This document shows positions 1 through 7,593 of a stretch of DNA of 64,000 nt, piece by piece (the stretch's first letter is position 1; every line of letters begins with the position of its first letter). A model generated the notes under the pieces. That model searched no databases and was not told the origin of the DNA. It saw only the letters and a list, made by a program, of their open reading frames with translations. The DNA is taken from positions 1-64,000 of the forward strand of contig NZ_JMTM01000074.1 in the NCBI RefSeq assembly GCF_001662485.1. The letters run 5' to 3'. Source of the stretch: Flavobacterium succinicans (lineage in GTDB: Bacteria > Bacteroidota > Bacteroidia > Flavobacteriales > Flavobacteriaceae). Position numbers and translations under genes: made by a program.

Positions 1-13
1 TTTCATAAATAAG

Positions 14-47
14 AAAAGTTTATTGAAACGAATTTCAATAAACTTTT
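14..47 (-). terminator. Perfect 15-bp hairpin, probable terminator
   Basis: Two 15-base arms (14-28 and 33-47) are perfectly complementary around a four-base loop (cgaa). On the minus strand the hairpin is followed by a T-rich but interrupted stretch. It lies about 150 bases past the stop of the minus-strand aromatic amino acid hydroxylase gene and is the only strong hairpin there. It may also end a convergent gene outside the window. Confidence 0.5.
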
Positions 48-192
48 GTAAACATTATATTTTATAATGCTTTGCAGCATTTTTACCAACTATTTTTGAC
101 TATTAAACCATATTAAAAATTTGCGAATTTGCGGTTATTTTTTTCTGTTAGATTGGTAAGTTGTGGATTTACGCAATCTGCTGTTGTAAATT

Positions 193-1956
193 TTAGTGAA
201 CAGTTTCCTCTTTTTCAAAAATCAATTCCAAGCCATTCGAAATTAATTGAGCAACCTCAGGACGCTGTTTTTTAAGATTTTCTAAATGAGAAAGAATTTC
301 CGAAAGTAATTGCGTTTCGTTTCTTGCTTCTAGAATTTCTGCCAATTCTACACAAAGCAACCAATCATTAGCATGTTCTTCTTTTAATTTTTCAAAAATG
401 GGAGCCAATGAGGTCGTCGTGTCTTTTGTCTCACGGATATTTCGAACGGTATGATACAATACTTCTAAGGCATCTCGTTCCTCTGAGGTTGAAGCTTTGA
501 TGGTTTTGCTACTTGGTACGTGAGCAATTAAATCAAAACTATTCACATCTGCAGGGCCAGAAAAAGCAGAAACTAATTTCTTGCCTACAGCCATATCATA
601 AGTTCCCCATTCTGGTTGAAAAAGAACTGTTTCGCCGTGAGTAACCGTACAGTTTTTGAAAGAAATTAAGATGATTTCACCGTGTAGATTTCGTTTCCCA
701 GTTATGATTTCGCCTACTACTTTGATGTTACCTTCAAACTCCAAAGTAGCGGTTTCTCCTTCGTAAATGTCGTAGGCTTTTAAGTCACGTGGACTCATAT
801 CTTCAATAGCGAGGTTGATGCCTTTGAGTTTCCCGATGGGGCTTCCAAAACCTTCTAAGTGCGCAGCAGTTCCGTGTCCTACTAATTCTTTTTCGCGATT
901 GGCCAAAGCTGTTTTTCCAGTCGTTTGTAAGTAAATCGGTTTGCCTTCGTGTTCTATTACGTTGGTAAAAACACCCGATATTTGTAAACCAGTACTCAAT
1001 TCAACTGTACCCAAAGCTTTGGAATCGATGAGTTTTTTAATACCAGATAAACCGCCCGTTCTCAAAGCCATCGTATTGGCAAATTCTTCTAGGATTAAGC
1101 TCAAATAAGCAAAATCAGGAGTTACGTAGAGTTGAGGTTGTACTTTGGTAATATCAAAACTTTGTTGTGCTGCGCTAAATGTGTACGGTATTTTTTTGAC
1201 GTTATTGGTCATACACCAAGCGCTTTCTCCAATAGAGGAAAGCAAACCAGCACCGTAAATTTTTGGGTTTTCAAGTGTGCCAATTAAACCGTACTCCACG
1301 GTCCACCAATGTAAGTTTCGGATTTGAGCCATTTCGGAGAGTTCGCCCATATTGTTTTGCAAATCTTCTACTGCTTTTTCGGCAGCTTCTATTTCGCTTT
1401 GTGGCGTTCCCTCGGCTTCTTTTAAAATCGAAAGTAAACGAATGGCTTCATACATTTCGTAATCTTTGTGCGAAGAGATGGCTTTGCAACCAATTTCACC
1501 AAAACGTCGCAAGTATTCCGCATATTCTGGATTGGCAATAATAGGAGCGTGTCCCGCACCTTCGTGAATGATATCTGGAGCAGGAGTGTATTCGATATGT
1601 TCTAATTGACGGATATCTGAAGCAATTACCAGCACATTATAGGCTTGGAATTCCATAAAAGCGTTAGGTGGAATAAAACCATCTACGGCAACCGCTGCCC
1701 ATCCAATTTCGGACAGTATGCGATTCATACCGTACATACTCGGAATGGAGTCGATTTCTATGCCTGTTTTCTTTAACCCTTCAAGGTAGGAACTGTGGGC
1801 GACCTTGGATAGGTAATCCACGTTTTTGCGCATCACATAGCGCCAAACGGCTTGGTTAATGGGTGTGTAGTCTTCGTAATCTTGTGGTTTGATAAACTGT
1901 TTCAAATGTTTCGGTAATCGCTCGATTAGGGGATTACTTTCTATTTTTGCATTCAT
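193..1956 (-). CDS. phhA: Aromatic amino acid hydroxylase (phenylalanine 4-monooxygenase family), long form
   Basis: Iron- and tetrahydropterin-dependent hydroxylase of 587 residues, expected to convert phenylalanine to tyrosine in the cytoplasm. The iron ligands can be read: HEGAGH gives H131 and H136, and the family's WTVEYGL motif supplies E221, followed by the conserved YGAGLLSSIGE stretch. About 45 charged helical residues are inserted between the histidines and the glutamate compared with the compact bacterial enzyme. After roughly residue 340 there is a further region of about 250 residues that I do not recognise. The length fits the long form found in Bacteroidota. Tryptophan or tyrosine as substrate cannot be excluded. 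It appears monocistronic, with no pterin recycling gene adjacent. Confidence 0.9.
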   Translation of the reverse strand: MNAKIESNPLIERLPKHLKQFIKPQDYEDYTPINQAVWRYVMRKNVDYLSKVAHSSYLEGLKKTGIEIDSIPSMYGMNRILSEIGWAAVAVDGFIPPNAFMEFQAYNVLVIASDIRQLEHIEYTPAPDIIHEGAGHAPIIANPEYAEYLRRFGEIGCKAISSHKDYEMYEAIRLLSILKEAEGTPQSEIEAAEKAVEDLQNNMGELSEMAQIRNLHWWTVEYGLIGTLENPKIYGAGLLSSIGESAWCMTNNVKKIPYTFSAAQQSFDITKVQPQLYVTPDFAYLSLILEEFANTMALRTGGLSGIKKLIDSKALGTVELSTGLQISGVFTNVIEHEGKPIYLQTTGKTALANREKELVGHGTAAHLEGFGSPIGKLKGINLAIEDMSPRDLKAYDIYEGETATLEFEGNIKVVGEIITGKRNLHGEIILISFKNCTVTHGETVLFQPEWGTYDMAVGKKLVSAFSGPADVNSFDLIAHVPSSKTIKASTSEERDALEVLYHTVRNIRETKDTTTSLAPIFEKLKEEHANDWLLCVELAEILEARNETQLLSEILSHLENLKKQRPEVAQLISNGLELIFEKEETVH

Positions 1957-2100
1957 ATCGAAATCGGTATAGTTTTTTGTAAAAATACAATTTCGAATGA
2001 TTATTTGCAGTTTTTTATTCGGGATTTTTAGTAAACCAAGTGTTTTTATAGGATTTTAACAATGGTTTAAATTTTCAAAATAGCCCCAATGAAAGTCCTT

Positions 2101-2218
2101 TAGCCGCGACAGGAGTGGAAATCCTTTGGTGCCGGGGTTCGGTACCAAAGATTGCAGCGGATGGCGGGAACCCATACTGGCTGATAATGCCTTTTGTTTC
2201 GCTCCTGATTGTTAGGCT
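2101..2218 (+). repeat. Dispersed structured element, copy 1
   Basis: The copy reads TAGCCGCGACAGGAGTGG, then an ATCC, a 10-bp hairpin (CTTTGGTGCC paired with GGTACCAAAG, one G-T wobble), then GATTGCAGCGGATGGCGGGA, and ends in GCTCCTGATTGTTAGGCTA. The same order of blocks with different hairpin arms recurs at 39935-40005 and 61409-61529 on the minus strand. Conserved flanks around a variable but paired hairpin suggest a structured RNA or palindromic repeat rather than coding DNA. Confidence 0.6.
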
Positions 2219-2407
2219 AATTTTATTAGACACAGATGACACAGATTTTCACAGATTAAAAAACTGATTTTGTAACTATTTAGCTTGTTTTGCTTTCAAT
2301 TGGCTCCAGCCTGATTGTAAGGCTAATTTTCTTAGACACAGATAACACAGATTAAAAACCGTGTGTCTTGTAACTATTCAGCTCGTTTTGCTTTCAATTG
2401 GCTCCAG
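2202..2407. repeat. Imperfect direct repeat, two copies of about 100 bases
   Basis: Copy A (about 2202-2307) and copy B (about 2308-2407) share, in order, CTGATTGTNAGGCTAATTTT, TTAGACACAGATNACACAG, TTGTAACTATTNAGCT and GTTTTGCTTTCAATTGGCTC. Copy A has an extra TTTTCACAG unit. The CACAGAT/ACACAGATT units are themselves short internal repeats. No ORF spans it. Confidence 0.75.
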
Positions 2408-2528
2408 CTTTAGCTGGAGTAATGGGGGATGGATTTGGGTTGGCTTTAGCCAAATAAATCAGCTGATTTTGGCTAAAGCCTTTAAAATATTCAAATTTCA
2501 CTCCTCCAGCTAAAGCAGGAGGCAATTG
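2395..2528. repeat. Nested inverted repeats with GCTTTAGC core
   Basis: The outer arms (2395-2419 and 2504-2528) are inverted copies differing at two or three of 25 positions and running from CAATTG to CTGGAG. Inside them, GGCTTTAGCCAAA (2442-2454) is perfectly complementary to TTTGGCTAAAGCC (2468-2480). The two levels can fold into a cruciform or a long RNA hairpin. Its position just past the stop of the minus-strand globin gene would suit a transcription stop, although no T-run follows. Confidence 0.65.
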
Positions 2529-2589
2529 AAGTCCAAAAAAACAACTGAAAAATTACCTGATTTTGTATGCTTTTGTCTAGGAAACAGTA

Positions 2590-2985
2590 CTATTTTAATT
2601 GCTCTTTTTCGGCTTTCCTAAAATACTCAATCTTATAGTTGAACATTTCTGCCATATTTTTGGCTCTTAGTTTGGCTTCATCGGCAAGAGGGCCAGCAAA
2701 CAATTCATCCACAGTGGTGGTGAAAATCGCCATCCAGCGGTCGAAATGGGATTTGTCTACGGGCAATTGTTTGTGTGGTGGAAACGGACTTCCCGAATAG
2801 GTGTGGACTTCGAGCAAAATGGTTTGCCAAAAGCGGTACATTTTCTCAAGATGTTCTGGCCAGCGTTCGCCTATTTTTTCGTTGAAAACGGGACCAATTG
2901 TCTCGTCTTGACGCACATTGCTATAAAACGTATCGACCATTTTTTTGATGTCGTTTAGGTCTTGTATGTCTTGAGTAGGAGTCAT
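2590..2985 (-). CDS. Group III truncated haemoglobin
   Basis: A 131-residue cytoplasmic haem protein of the 2-on-2 globin fold. The group III signature HKQLPVDKSHFDRW is present, giving H80 as the likely proximal haem ligand. The length is typical for the group. The physiological role of group III globins is not settled; redox or ligand handling under low oxygen or nitrosative stress is inferred from the family. The gene stands alone between a repeat-rich spacer and ilvA. Confidence 0.9.
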   Translation of the reverse strand: MTPTQDIQDLNDIKKMVDTFYSNVRQDETIGPVFNEKIGERWPEHLEKMYRFWQTILLEVHTYSGSPFPPHKQLPVDKSHFDRWMAIFTTTVDELFAGPLADEAKLRAKNMAEMFNYKIEYFRKAEKEQLK

Positions 2986-3006
2986 AACTGTTTAAAAATT
3001 TGGTTT

Positions 3007-3014
3007 CAAAGGTA
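3007..3014 (-). promoter_or_regulatory. Candidate -7 box of the globin gene
   Basis: On the minus strand the octamer is TACCTTTG, an exact fit to the Bacteroidota -7 consensus TAnnTTTG, placed 21 bases before the globin start codon. No TTG was found at the standard -33 distance. Confidence 0.45.
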
Positions 3015-3052
3015 CTTTTTTACTGGAAAAGAAGGTTGTTTTTTAGTTTCTT

Positions 3053-4297
3053 TTAACCAATGAGTTGGGTGAAAAGATCTTGTCTGTTGTTGAGGTATTG
3101 GTATTCGAAACCTGTTTTTTTCATGTTATCTTTGATAGCCACAATGTCGTTTGGATTTTTTACTTCTAGCCCTACTACCACAGAGCCTACTTCTCGGCTA
3201 TTTTTTTTGGCAAATTGGAAATAGGTGATGTCATCGTCAGGACCTAAAATGGTATTGACAAATTCCTTGAGCGCGCCAGGACGTTGCGGAAATTGTATCA
3301 TAAAATAATGCATTAATCCTTCATAAAGTAAAGAGCGCTCCTTGATTTCGGCGGTGCGTTCGATGTCGTTGTTGCTGCCGCTTACGATACAAACTACGGT
3401 TTTTCCTTTGATTTGTTCTTTATAAAAATCCAATGCAGCAATGGTCAAAGCACCTGCAGGTTCTACGACCATAGCTTCTTCATTGTACAAACGCAAGATA
3501 GTGGTGCATACTTTTCCTTCGGGAACAAGGACGATATCGTCTAGGTTTTTTTGACAAATGGCAAAGGTTTGGTCGCCTACTTGTTTTACGGCGGCTCCAT
3601 CTACAAATTTGTCTATGGTTTCTAAGGGTGTGTTGATTTGATTGGCAATCGATGTTTTCATTGAAGGAGCACCTTGTGGTTCAACGCCAATAATTTTGGT
3701 ATTTGGACTCAAGTTTTTGAAAACAGTGGATAGGCCAGAAGCTAAACCTCCTCCGCCAATGGGAACAAAAATATAATCAATCGGTTGTTGGTAATAATCT
3801 AGTATTTCAAGTCCTACGGTACCTTGACCTGCAATGACTTTTTTATCATCAAAAGGGTGGATGAACGCTTTTTGGTTGTCCTTGGCGTCGGCAACTGCTT
3901 TGGCATAGGCATCGTCGAAGGTATCGCCAGTTAATACAATTTCGACCCATTTTTTGCCAAAAAGTTGTACTTGTTTGACTTTTTGATTGGGTGTGGTTTT
4001 GGGCATATAGATTTTGCCTTGTATTTGTAAAAGATGGCAAGAATATGCCACACCTTGTGCGTGATTGCCAGCGCTGGCGCACACAATGCCGTTTGTTTTT
4101 TCACTTTCGGTTAAGGATTTTATTTTGTTGTATGCGCCTCTGATTTTATAAGAGCGCACGACTTGAAGATCTTCTCTTTTAAGTAAAATAGTGGCATCAA
4201 ATTCTTCCGAAAGATTGAGGTTTTCTGTTAGAGGAGTAGCGGGAACTACGTTGGCTAATTCTTGTTGCGCTTGTTGTATGGATTGAAATAAGTTCAT
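3053..4297 (-). CDS. ilvA: Threonine ammonia-lyase (threonine dehydratase)
   Basis: PLP enzyme converting threonine to 2-oxobutanoate, the first committed step to isoleucine. From the start at 4297 (MNLFQSIQQ) it is 414 residues; a longer frame to 4381 exists but overlaps the upstream gene and lacks family similarity. The PLP lysine is K51 in RSYKIRGAY, followed by CASAGNHAQG and the glycine-rich phosphate loop PIGGGGLASG. The last 90 or so residues form one ACT-like regulatory domain (YFMIQFPQRPGALKEF), where isoleucine feedback is expected. It begins 10 bases after the IlvN-like gene, with which it forms an operon under the tandem leader at 4757-5019. Confidence 0.95.
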   Translation of the reverse strand: MNLFQSIQQAQQELANVVPATPLTENLNLSEEFDATILLKREDLQVVRSYKIRGAYNKIKSLTESEKTNGIVCASAGNHAQGVAYSCHLLQIQGKIYMPKTTPNQKVKQVQLFGKKWVEIVLTGDTFDDAYAKAVADAKDNQKAFIHPFDDKKVIAGQGTVGLEILDYYQQPIDYIFVPIGGGGLASGLSTVFKNLSPNTKIIGVEPQGAPSMKTSIANQINTPLETIDKFVDGAAVKQVGDQTFAICQKNLDDIVLVPEGKVCTTILRLYNEEAMVVEPAGALTIAALDFYKEQIKGKTVVCIVSGSNNDIERTAEIKERSLLYEGLMHYFMIQFPQRPGALKEFVNTILGPDDDITYFQFAKKNSREVGSVVVGLEVKNPNDIVAIKDNMKKTGFEYQYLNNRQDLFTQLIG

Positions 4298-4307
4298 TTT
4301 ATTTTTT

Positions 4308-4736
4308 TTAATTGAATTGTAATGTTGATTTTTTGAGGGTGTTTTGTAGCGCGTAAAAGTGCTCATTGATAATTTTACCACAACAAATCCAATACTCCTT
4401 TTCTTGAAATAGAAAAGAGACAGGAAAATGCGTGATTTGATCTTTGTGAAGGATTGGAATTTTGAAAAGTTTTATTTGATGCGTTTCTAGCTCTTCTTGA
4501 TTTTGGGAATAACAGCTAAAAACCTCGATAATTCGTTCCAAAAGGGCAACCATATTGTTGGTGTTGCTTGGGTGATCCCAATAGCCAATCCTGATTTTGT
4601 ACAATAAAGTCTGTTCACAACTGTCCACACAAAAATGGTCAATTTTTATTTTTTTTCGAGTGAATATAAGAACAATTTTACTGATTAGCGTTGCTTCTTT
4701 TTCGCAAAATAGCGTAAGGGTTATTTTTTCTTTCAT
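4308..4736 (-). CDS. IlvN-like ACT-domain protein (putative acetolactate synthase small subunit), orphan
   Basis: A 142-residue protein. The N-terminal half looks like an ACT domain (KITLTLFCEKEATLISKIV), and the following LLERIIEVFSCYSQNQEE and LFKIP segments line up with flavobacterial IlvN small subunits. It is divergent: the usual ACT glycine turn is replaced by an EKEATL stretch and several cysteines are unusual. No ilvB catalytic subunit is present nearby. It is co-transcribed with ilvA (10-base gap) and starts 20 bases after the second attenuator's T-run. It may regulate acetolactate synthase or IlvA itself. Family assignment is moderately sure; function is inferred. Confidence 0.6.
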   Translation of the reverse strand: MKEKITLTLFCEKEATLISKIVLIFTRKKIKIDHFCVDSCEQTLLYKIRIGYWDHPSNTNNMVALLERIIEVFSCYSQNQEELETHQIKLFKIPILHKDQITHFPVSFLFQEKEYWICCGKIINEHFYALQNTLKKSTLQFN

Positions 4737-4756
4737 AGAAATGTAATTTTTTAGTC

Positions 4757-4788
4757 AAAAAAAAACCTTTCTCAAGTGACGAGAAAGG
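4757..4788 (-). terminator. Attenuator terminator 2 of the ilv leader
   Basis: On the minus strand CCTTTCTC and GAGAAAGG form an 8-bp stem with a 7-base loop followed directly by nine T. It sits between the second leader peptide and the IlvN-like start, so it would block expression of the operon when formed. Its 5' arm can alternatively pair with TGACGAGTTAGG at 4810-4821, which overlaps the leader stop codon. Confidence 0.85.
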
Positions 4789-4818
4789 CTTCATGGTTAT
4801 GCATAACATCCTAACTCG

Positions 4819-4872
4819 TCAACAAAGACGAATAATAATGATGTTAATAATAATGCTAGTGTTTTGTGTCAT
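4819..4872 (-). CDS. Isoleucine-rich leader peptide 2
   Basis: A 17-codon ORF reading MTQNTSIIINIIIIRLC, seven of 17 residues isoleucine, with a run of Ile-Ile-Ile-Asn-Ile-Ile-Ile-Ile. It starts five bases after the T-run of attenuator 1. TTCGTC near its end pairs with GACGAG around its stop codon (1:2 hairpin), and TGACGAG pairs with CTCGTCA of the following terminator (2:3 antiterminator). This is the layout of ribosome-mediated attenuation: stalling at Ile codons frees the antiterminator, whereas a ribosome at the stop codon covers it. Confidence 0.8.
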   Translation of the reverse strand: MTQNTSIIINIIIIRLC

Positions 4873-4876
4873 ATCT

Positions 4877-4903
4877 AAAAAAAAACCTCCCAATTGGGAG
4901 GTT
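4877..4903 (-). terminator. Attenuator terminator 1 of the ilv leader
   Basis: The minus-strand palindrome AACCTCCCAATTGGGAGGTT is followed by a run of nine T (from its last bases onward). It comes after leader peptide 1 and before leader peptide 2. Because it is the same kind of structure as the terminator at 4757-4788, the operon appears to have two successive termination checkpoints. Confidence 0.85.
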
Positions 4904-4943
4904 CTATATTGATATTGTTAATACTATACAGCGCCTCACATTC

Positions 4944-4994
4944 TCATCGAATGATAATTGAAATGCTGCTAATAATTGTGTTATTGTTTTTCAT
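4944..4994 (-). CDS. Isoleucine-rich leader peptide 1
   Basis: A 16-codon ORF reading MKNNNTIISSISIIIR, six isoleucines. CATTC at its end and GAATG after its stop codon form a short hairpin with the stop in the loop, and the following GTGAGG can pair with CCTCCC, the 5' arm of terminator 1 (five of six positions). It lies about 18 bases after a consensus -7 box, so it is close to the 5' end of the transcript. It parallels leader peptide 2 in composition and in ending Ile-Arg. Confidence 0.75.
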   Translation of the reverse strand: MKNNNTIISSISIIIR

Positions 4995-5011
4995 ATAAAA
5001 ATGTGCTGCCG

Positions 5012-5019
5012 CAAATATA
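5012..5019 (-). promoter_or_regulatory. Candidate promoter (-7 box) of the ilv leader operon
   Basis: The minus-strand octamer is TATATTTG, an exact match to the Bacteroidota -7 consensus TAnnTTTG. Transcription would begin a few bases downstream, giving a 5' UTR of only about ten bases before leader peptide 1. No clear TTG is seen at -33. Confidence 0.55.
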
Positions 5020-5043
5020 AACAAATAAGTTATTCACCACGAT

Positions 5044-5580
5044 TTATTTTTTCACAGGAGGATATTGTGCTAAAATTTTCCCCACAAATTCAGCAACCAC
5101 TTCGTCTTTTTTGTCCGTGTTTTTAGTTAAGGTTCCAATACCTTCACCTTGCCAAATCATTTCTTTCTTTTTGGCGTCGATAAGGTCGATATACAAGGTG
5201 CCTTCGGTAGAAGTAGAAACGGTGGTTTGGTTACCGCCCATCATCCAAGGATTCCAACCCCAACCCCAGCCGTAACCCCAACCTGCGTTGAATTGGTTTA
5301 CGTTGACTTGCTCTCTCGATTTAGTGAATATATTGATTAACAAGTCAGGTGTTTCGCTTTTGGTAAATCCTTTGGCAGCCATTTGTTGATCGATTGCTCT
5401 CAAGATACGTTTTTTGTCCAGATCCGAAATCTCTACTTTGTCAATGCCTGGTTTGTAAAAAGCATAGGTTTTGAAGGTGCTATAATCTACTGTTTTGTCG
5501 TAGTCTGAATGTACGCTAATACTACTACAAGAGCTTAAGAATACTACAGCTAATAAGGCGAAAATTTTAATTAGTTTCAT
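5044..5580 (-). CDS. DUF4136-family lipoprotein
   Basis: A 178-residue predicted outer-membrane lipoprotein: MKLIKIFALLAVVFLSSC carries a signal peptide ending in an LSSC lipobox with C18. The SVHSDYDKTVDYSTFKTYAF stretch and the C-terminal TLYIDLIDAKKKEMIWQG match the DUF4136 pattern. The middle holds a short Gly/Trp-rich segment (GWGYGWGWGWNPWMMGG) that is probably surface exposed. Molecular function is unknown. Its stop lies 25 bases before the -7 box of the ilv leader, so the two units are probably separate. Confidence 0.85.
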   Translation of the reverse strand: MKLIKIFALLAVVFLSSCSSISVHSDYDKTVDYSTFKTYAFYKPGIDKVEISDLDKKRILRAIDQQMAAKGFTKSETPDLLINIFTKSREQVNVNQFNAGWGYGWGWGWNPWMMGGNQTTVSTSTEGTLYIDLIDAKKKEMIWQGEGIGTLTKNTDKKDEVVAEFVGKILAQYPPVKK

Positions 5581-5607
5581 GAGTTTATCTTTTAGGTTAA
5601 CAAAATA

Positions 5608-7593
5608 TTAAAGTAAATCATCGTTTACTTGATTCGGAAGCGTCACTTTTAGTAAAGGTTCTACTTCCATAGCGCGTTTGATGGCAAAAATCGCTCCTTC
5701 GTTACGCGCCCAGCTTCTGCGAGAAATTCCGTTGTTGACATCCCAAAAAAGCATTGAAGCCAAACGTTTAGAAGCTTCTTTGGAACCATCAAGAACCATA
5801 CCAAAGCCACCGTTGATAACTTCTCCCCAGCCCACACCGCCGCCGTTGTGAATGGAAACCCAAGTAGCGCCACGGAAACTATCGCCAATCACATTATGAA
5901 TGGCCATATCAGCGGTAAATCTTGAACCGTCATAAATATTTGAAGTTTCTCGATACGGCGAATCAGTTCCTGAAACATCGTGGTGGTCACGACCTAAAAC
6001 CACATACCCTATTTCGCCTTTGGCAATGGCTTGGTTAAATGCTTCGGCAATTTTAGTACGACCTTCAGCATCTGCGTATAAAATTCGCGCTTGTGAACCT
6101 ACCACTAATTTATTTTCTTGAGCACCTTTTATCCATTGAATGTTATCCTGCATTTGTTGCTGAATTTCTACAGGGGAAGTTTCAATCATTTTTTCTAAAA
6201 CCGCACAAGCTATAGCATCTGTTTTGGCCAAGTCTTCTGGTTTTCCGGAAGTACAAACCCAACGGAAAGGACCAAAACCATAATCAAAACACATCGGTCC
6301 CATAATATCTTGAACGTACGAAGGGTATTTGAATTCTCTACCAAGCGTTGGATTTTCGGCCATCACATCGGCTCCCGCTCTTGAGGCTTCTAGCAAAAAG
6401 GCGTTGCCGTAATCAAAGAAATACGTGCCTTTTGCGGTATGTTTGTTGATAGCTGCTGCGTGACGACGCAACGTTTCTTGCACTTTTTCTTTAAAAAGTT
6501 CCGGTTGGTTGGCCATCATTTCATTGGCTTCTTCAAACGAAATGCCCGCAGGATAATATCCGCCAGCCCACGGATTATGCAAAGAAGTTTGGTCGGAACC
6601 CAAATCAATATGCATATTTTCTTGGTCAAAACGTTCCCAAACGTCTACAATATTGCCTAAATACGCAATAGAAACGGTTTCGTTATTGGTTTTTGCTAAG
6701 GCGACACGTTGCACTAAAGCGTCTAAATCTTCAATCACTTCATTAATCCAACCTTGGCTGTGACGAATGTGGGTGATTTTCGGATTCACTTCGGCACAAA
6801 CCGTGATACAACCCGCAATATTTCCCGCTTTGGGTTGCGCGCCGCTCATGCCGCCCAATCCAGACGTTACAAAAAGACCTCCTGTTGGACTCTTTTTTAT
6901 TTTTCTAAAACCATTCAAAACCGTGATGGTCGTGCCGTGCACAATGCCTTGTGGACCAATGTACATATAACTTCCAGCCGTCATTTGTCCGTATTGCGAA
7001 ACGCCCAAGGCATTCATTTTTTCCCAATCGTCTGGTGCCGAATAATTCGGAATCACCATCCCGTTGGTTACTACGACTCTCGGCGCCTCTTTATGCGACG
7101 GAAACAATCCCATCGGGTGCCCAGAATACATCGTCAACGTTTGCTCATCGGTCATTTCCGACAAGTATTGCATCGTCAAAAGGTATTGTGCCCAATTTTG
7201 AAACACCGCACCATTTCCGCCATACGTAATCAACTCGTGCGGATGCTGTGCCACGGCATAATCCAAATTGTTTTGTATCATCAGCATAATGGCTTTCGCT
7301 TGCTCGCTTTTCCCGGGATATTCATCAATCGGACGTGCGTACATTTTGTAATCAGGACGAAAACGGTACATATAAATACGCCCGTATTGCTCTAATTCTT
7401 CCGAGAATTCAGGTATTAATTCCGCATGATGTTTCGGGTCAAAATAACGCAACGCATTGCGCAGCGCCAACTTTTTTTCCTCCGCCGTTAAAATTTCTTT
7501 ACGTTTCGGCGCGTGATTTATGGCCGCCTCATACGGCTTAGTTTGTGGTAATATATCAGGAATTCCTTGTTGGATTTGTTCTTTAAATGTCAT
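5608..7593 (-). CDS. hutU: Urocanate hydratase, long form
   Basis: NAD-dependent cytoplasmic enzyme converting urocanate to imidazolone propionate in histidine breakdown. The start at 7593 (MTFKEQIQQGIPDILPQTKP) gives 661 residues; an in-frame ATG at 7665 would add 24 unconserved residues and enter the structured leader. Recognisable blocks are YGGNGAVFQNWAQ, GPQGIVHGTT, the Gly-rich TSGLGGMSGAQPKA, FDYGFGPFRWVCTSGKPEDL and IHNGGGVGWGE. The length exceeds the roughly 560 residues of the Pseudomonas enzyme and fits the extended Bacteroidota form. No hutH, hutI or hutG is nearby. The leader contains the structured element at 7653-7766 on the same strand. Confidence 0.95.
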   Translation of the reverse strand: MTFKEQIQQGIPDILPQTKPYEAAINHAPKRKEILTAEEKKLALRNALRYFDPKHHAELIPEFSEELEQYGRIYMYRFRPDYKMYARPIDEYPGKSEQAKAIMLMIQNNLDYAVAQHPHELITYGGNGAVFQNWAQYLLTMQYLSEMTDEQTLTMYSGHPMGLFPSHKEAPRVVVTNGMVIPNYSAPDDWEKMNALGVSQYGQMTAGSYMYIGPQGIVHGTTITVLNGFRKIKKSPTGGLFVTSGLGGMSGAQPKAGNIAGCITVCAEVNPKITHIRHSQGWINEVIEDLDALVQRVALAKTNNETVSIAYLGNIVDVWERFDQENMHIDLGSDQTSLHNPWAGGYYPAGISFEEANEMMANQPELFKEKVQETLRRHAAAINKHTAKGTYFFDYGNAFLLEASRAGADVMAENPTLGREFKYPSYVQDIMGPMCFDYGFGPFRWVCTSGKPEDLAKTDAIACAVLEKMIETSPVEIQQQMQDNIQWIKGAQENKLVVGSQARILYADAEGRTKIAEAFNQAIAKGEIGYVVLGRDHHDVSGTDSPYRETSNIYDGSRFTADMAIHNVIGDSFRGATWVSIHNGGGVGWGEVINGGFGMVLDGSKEASKRLASMLFWDVNNGISRRSWARNEGAIFAIKRAMEVEPLLKVTLPNQVNDDLL

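Larger units (their letters stand above)
1957..2589. other. 633-base intergenic region made of repeats
   Basis: There is no credible coding ORF. From left to right it holds about 140 bases of AT-rich DNA upstream of the hydroxylase gene, a copy of the dispersed structured element (2101-2218), a two-copy direct repeat of about 100 bases (2202-2407), and nested inverted repeats built on a GCTTTAGC core (2395-2528). Base composition is visibly richer in G and C than the spacers around it. Confidence 0.7.

Noticed and set aside
6754..7395. 213-codon plus-strand ORF inside hutU
   Set aside because: It is antisense to strongly conserved hutU sequence and lacks any protein motif; a shadow frame.
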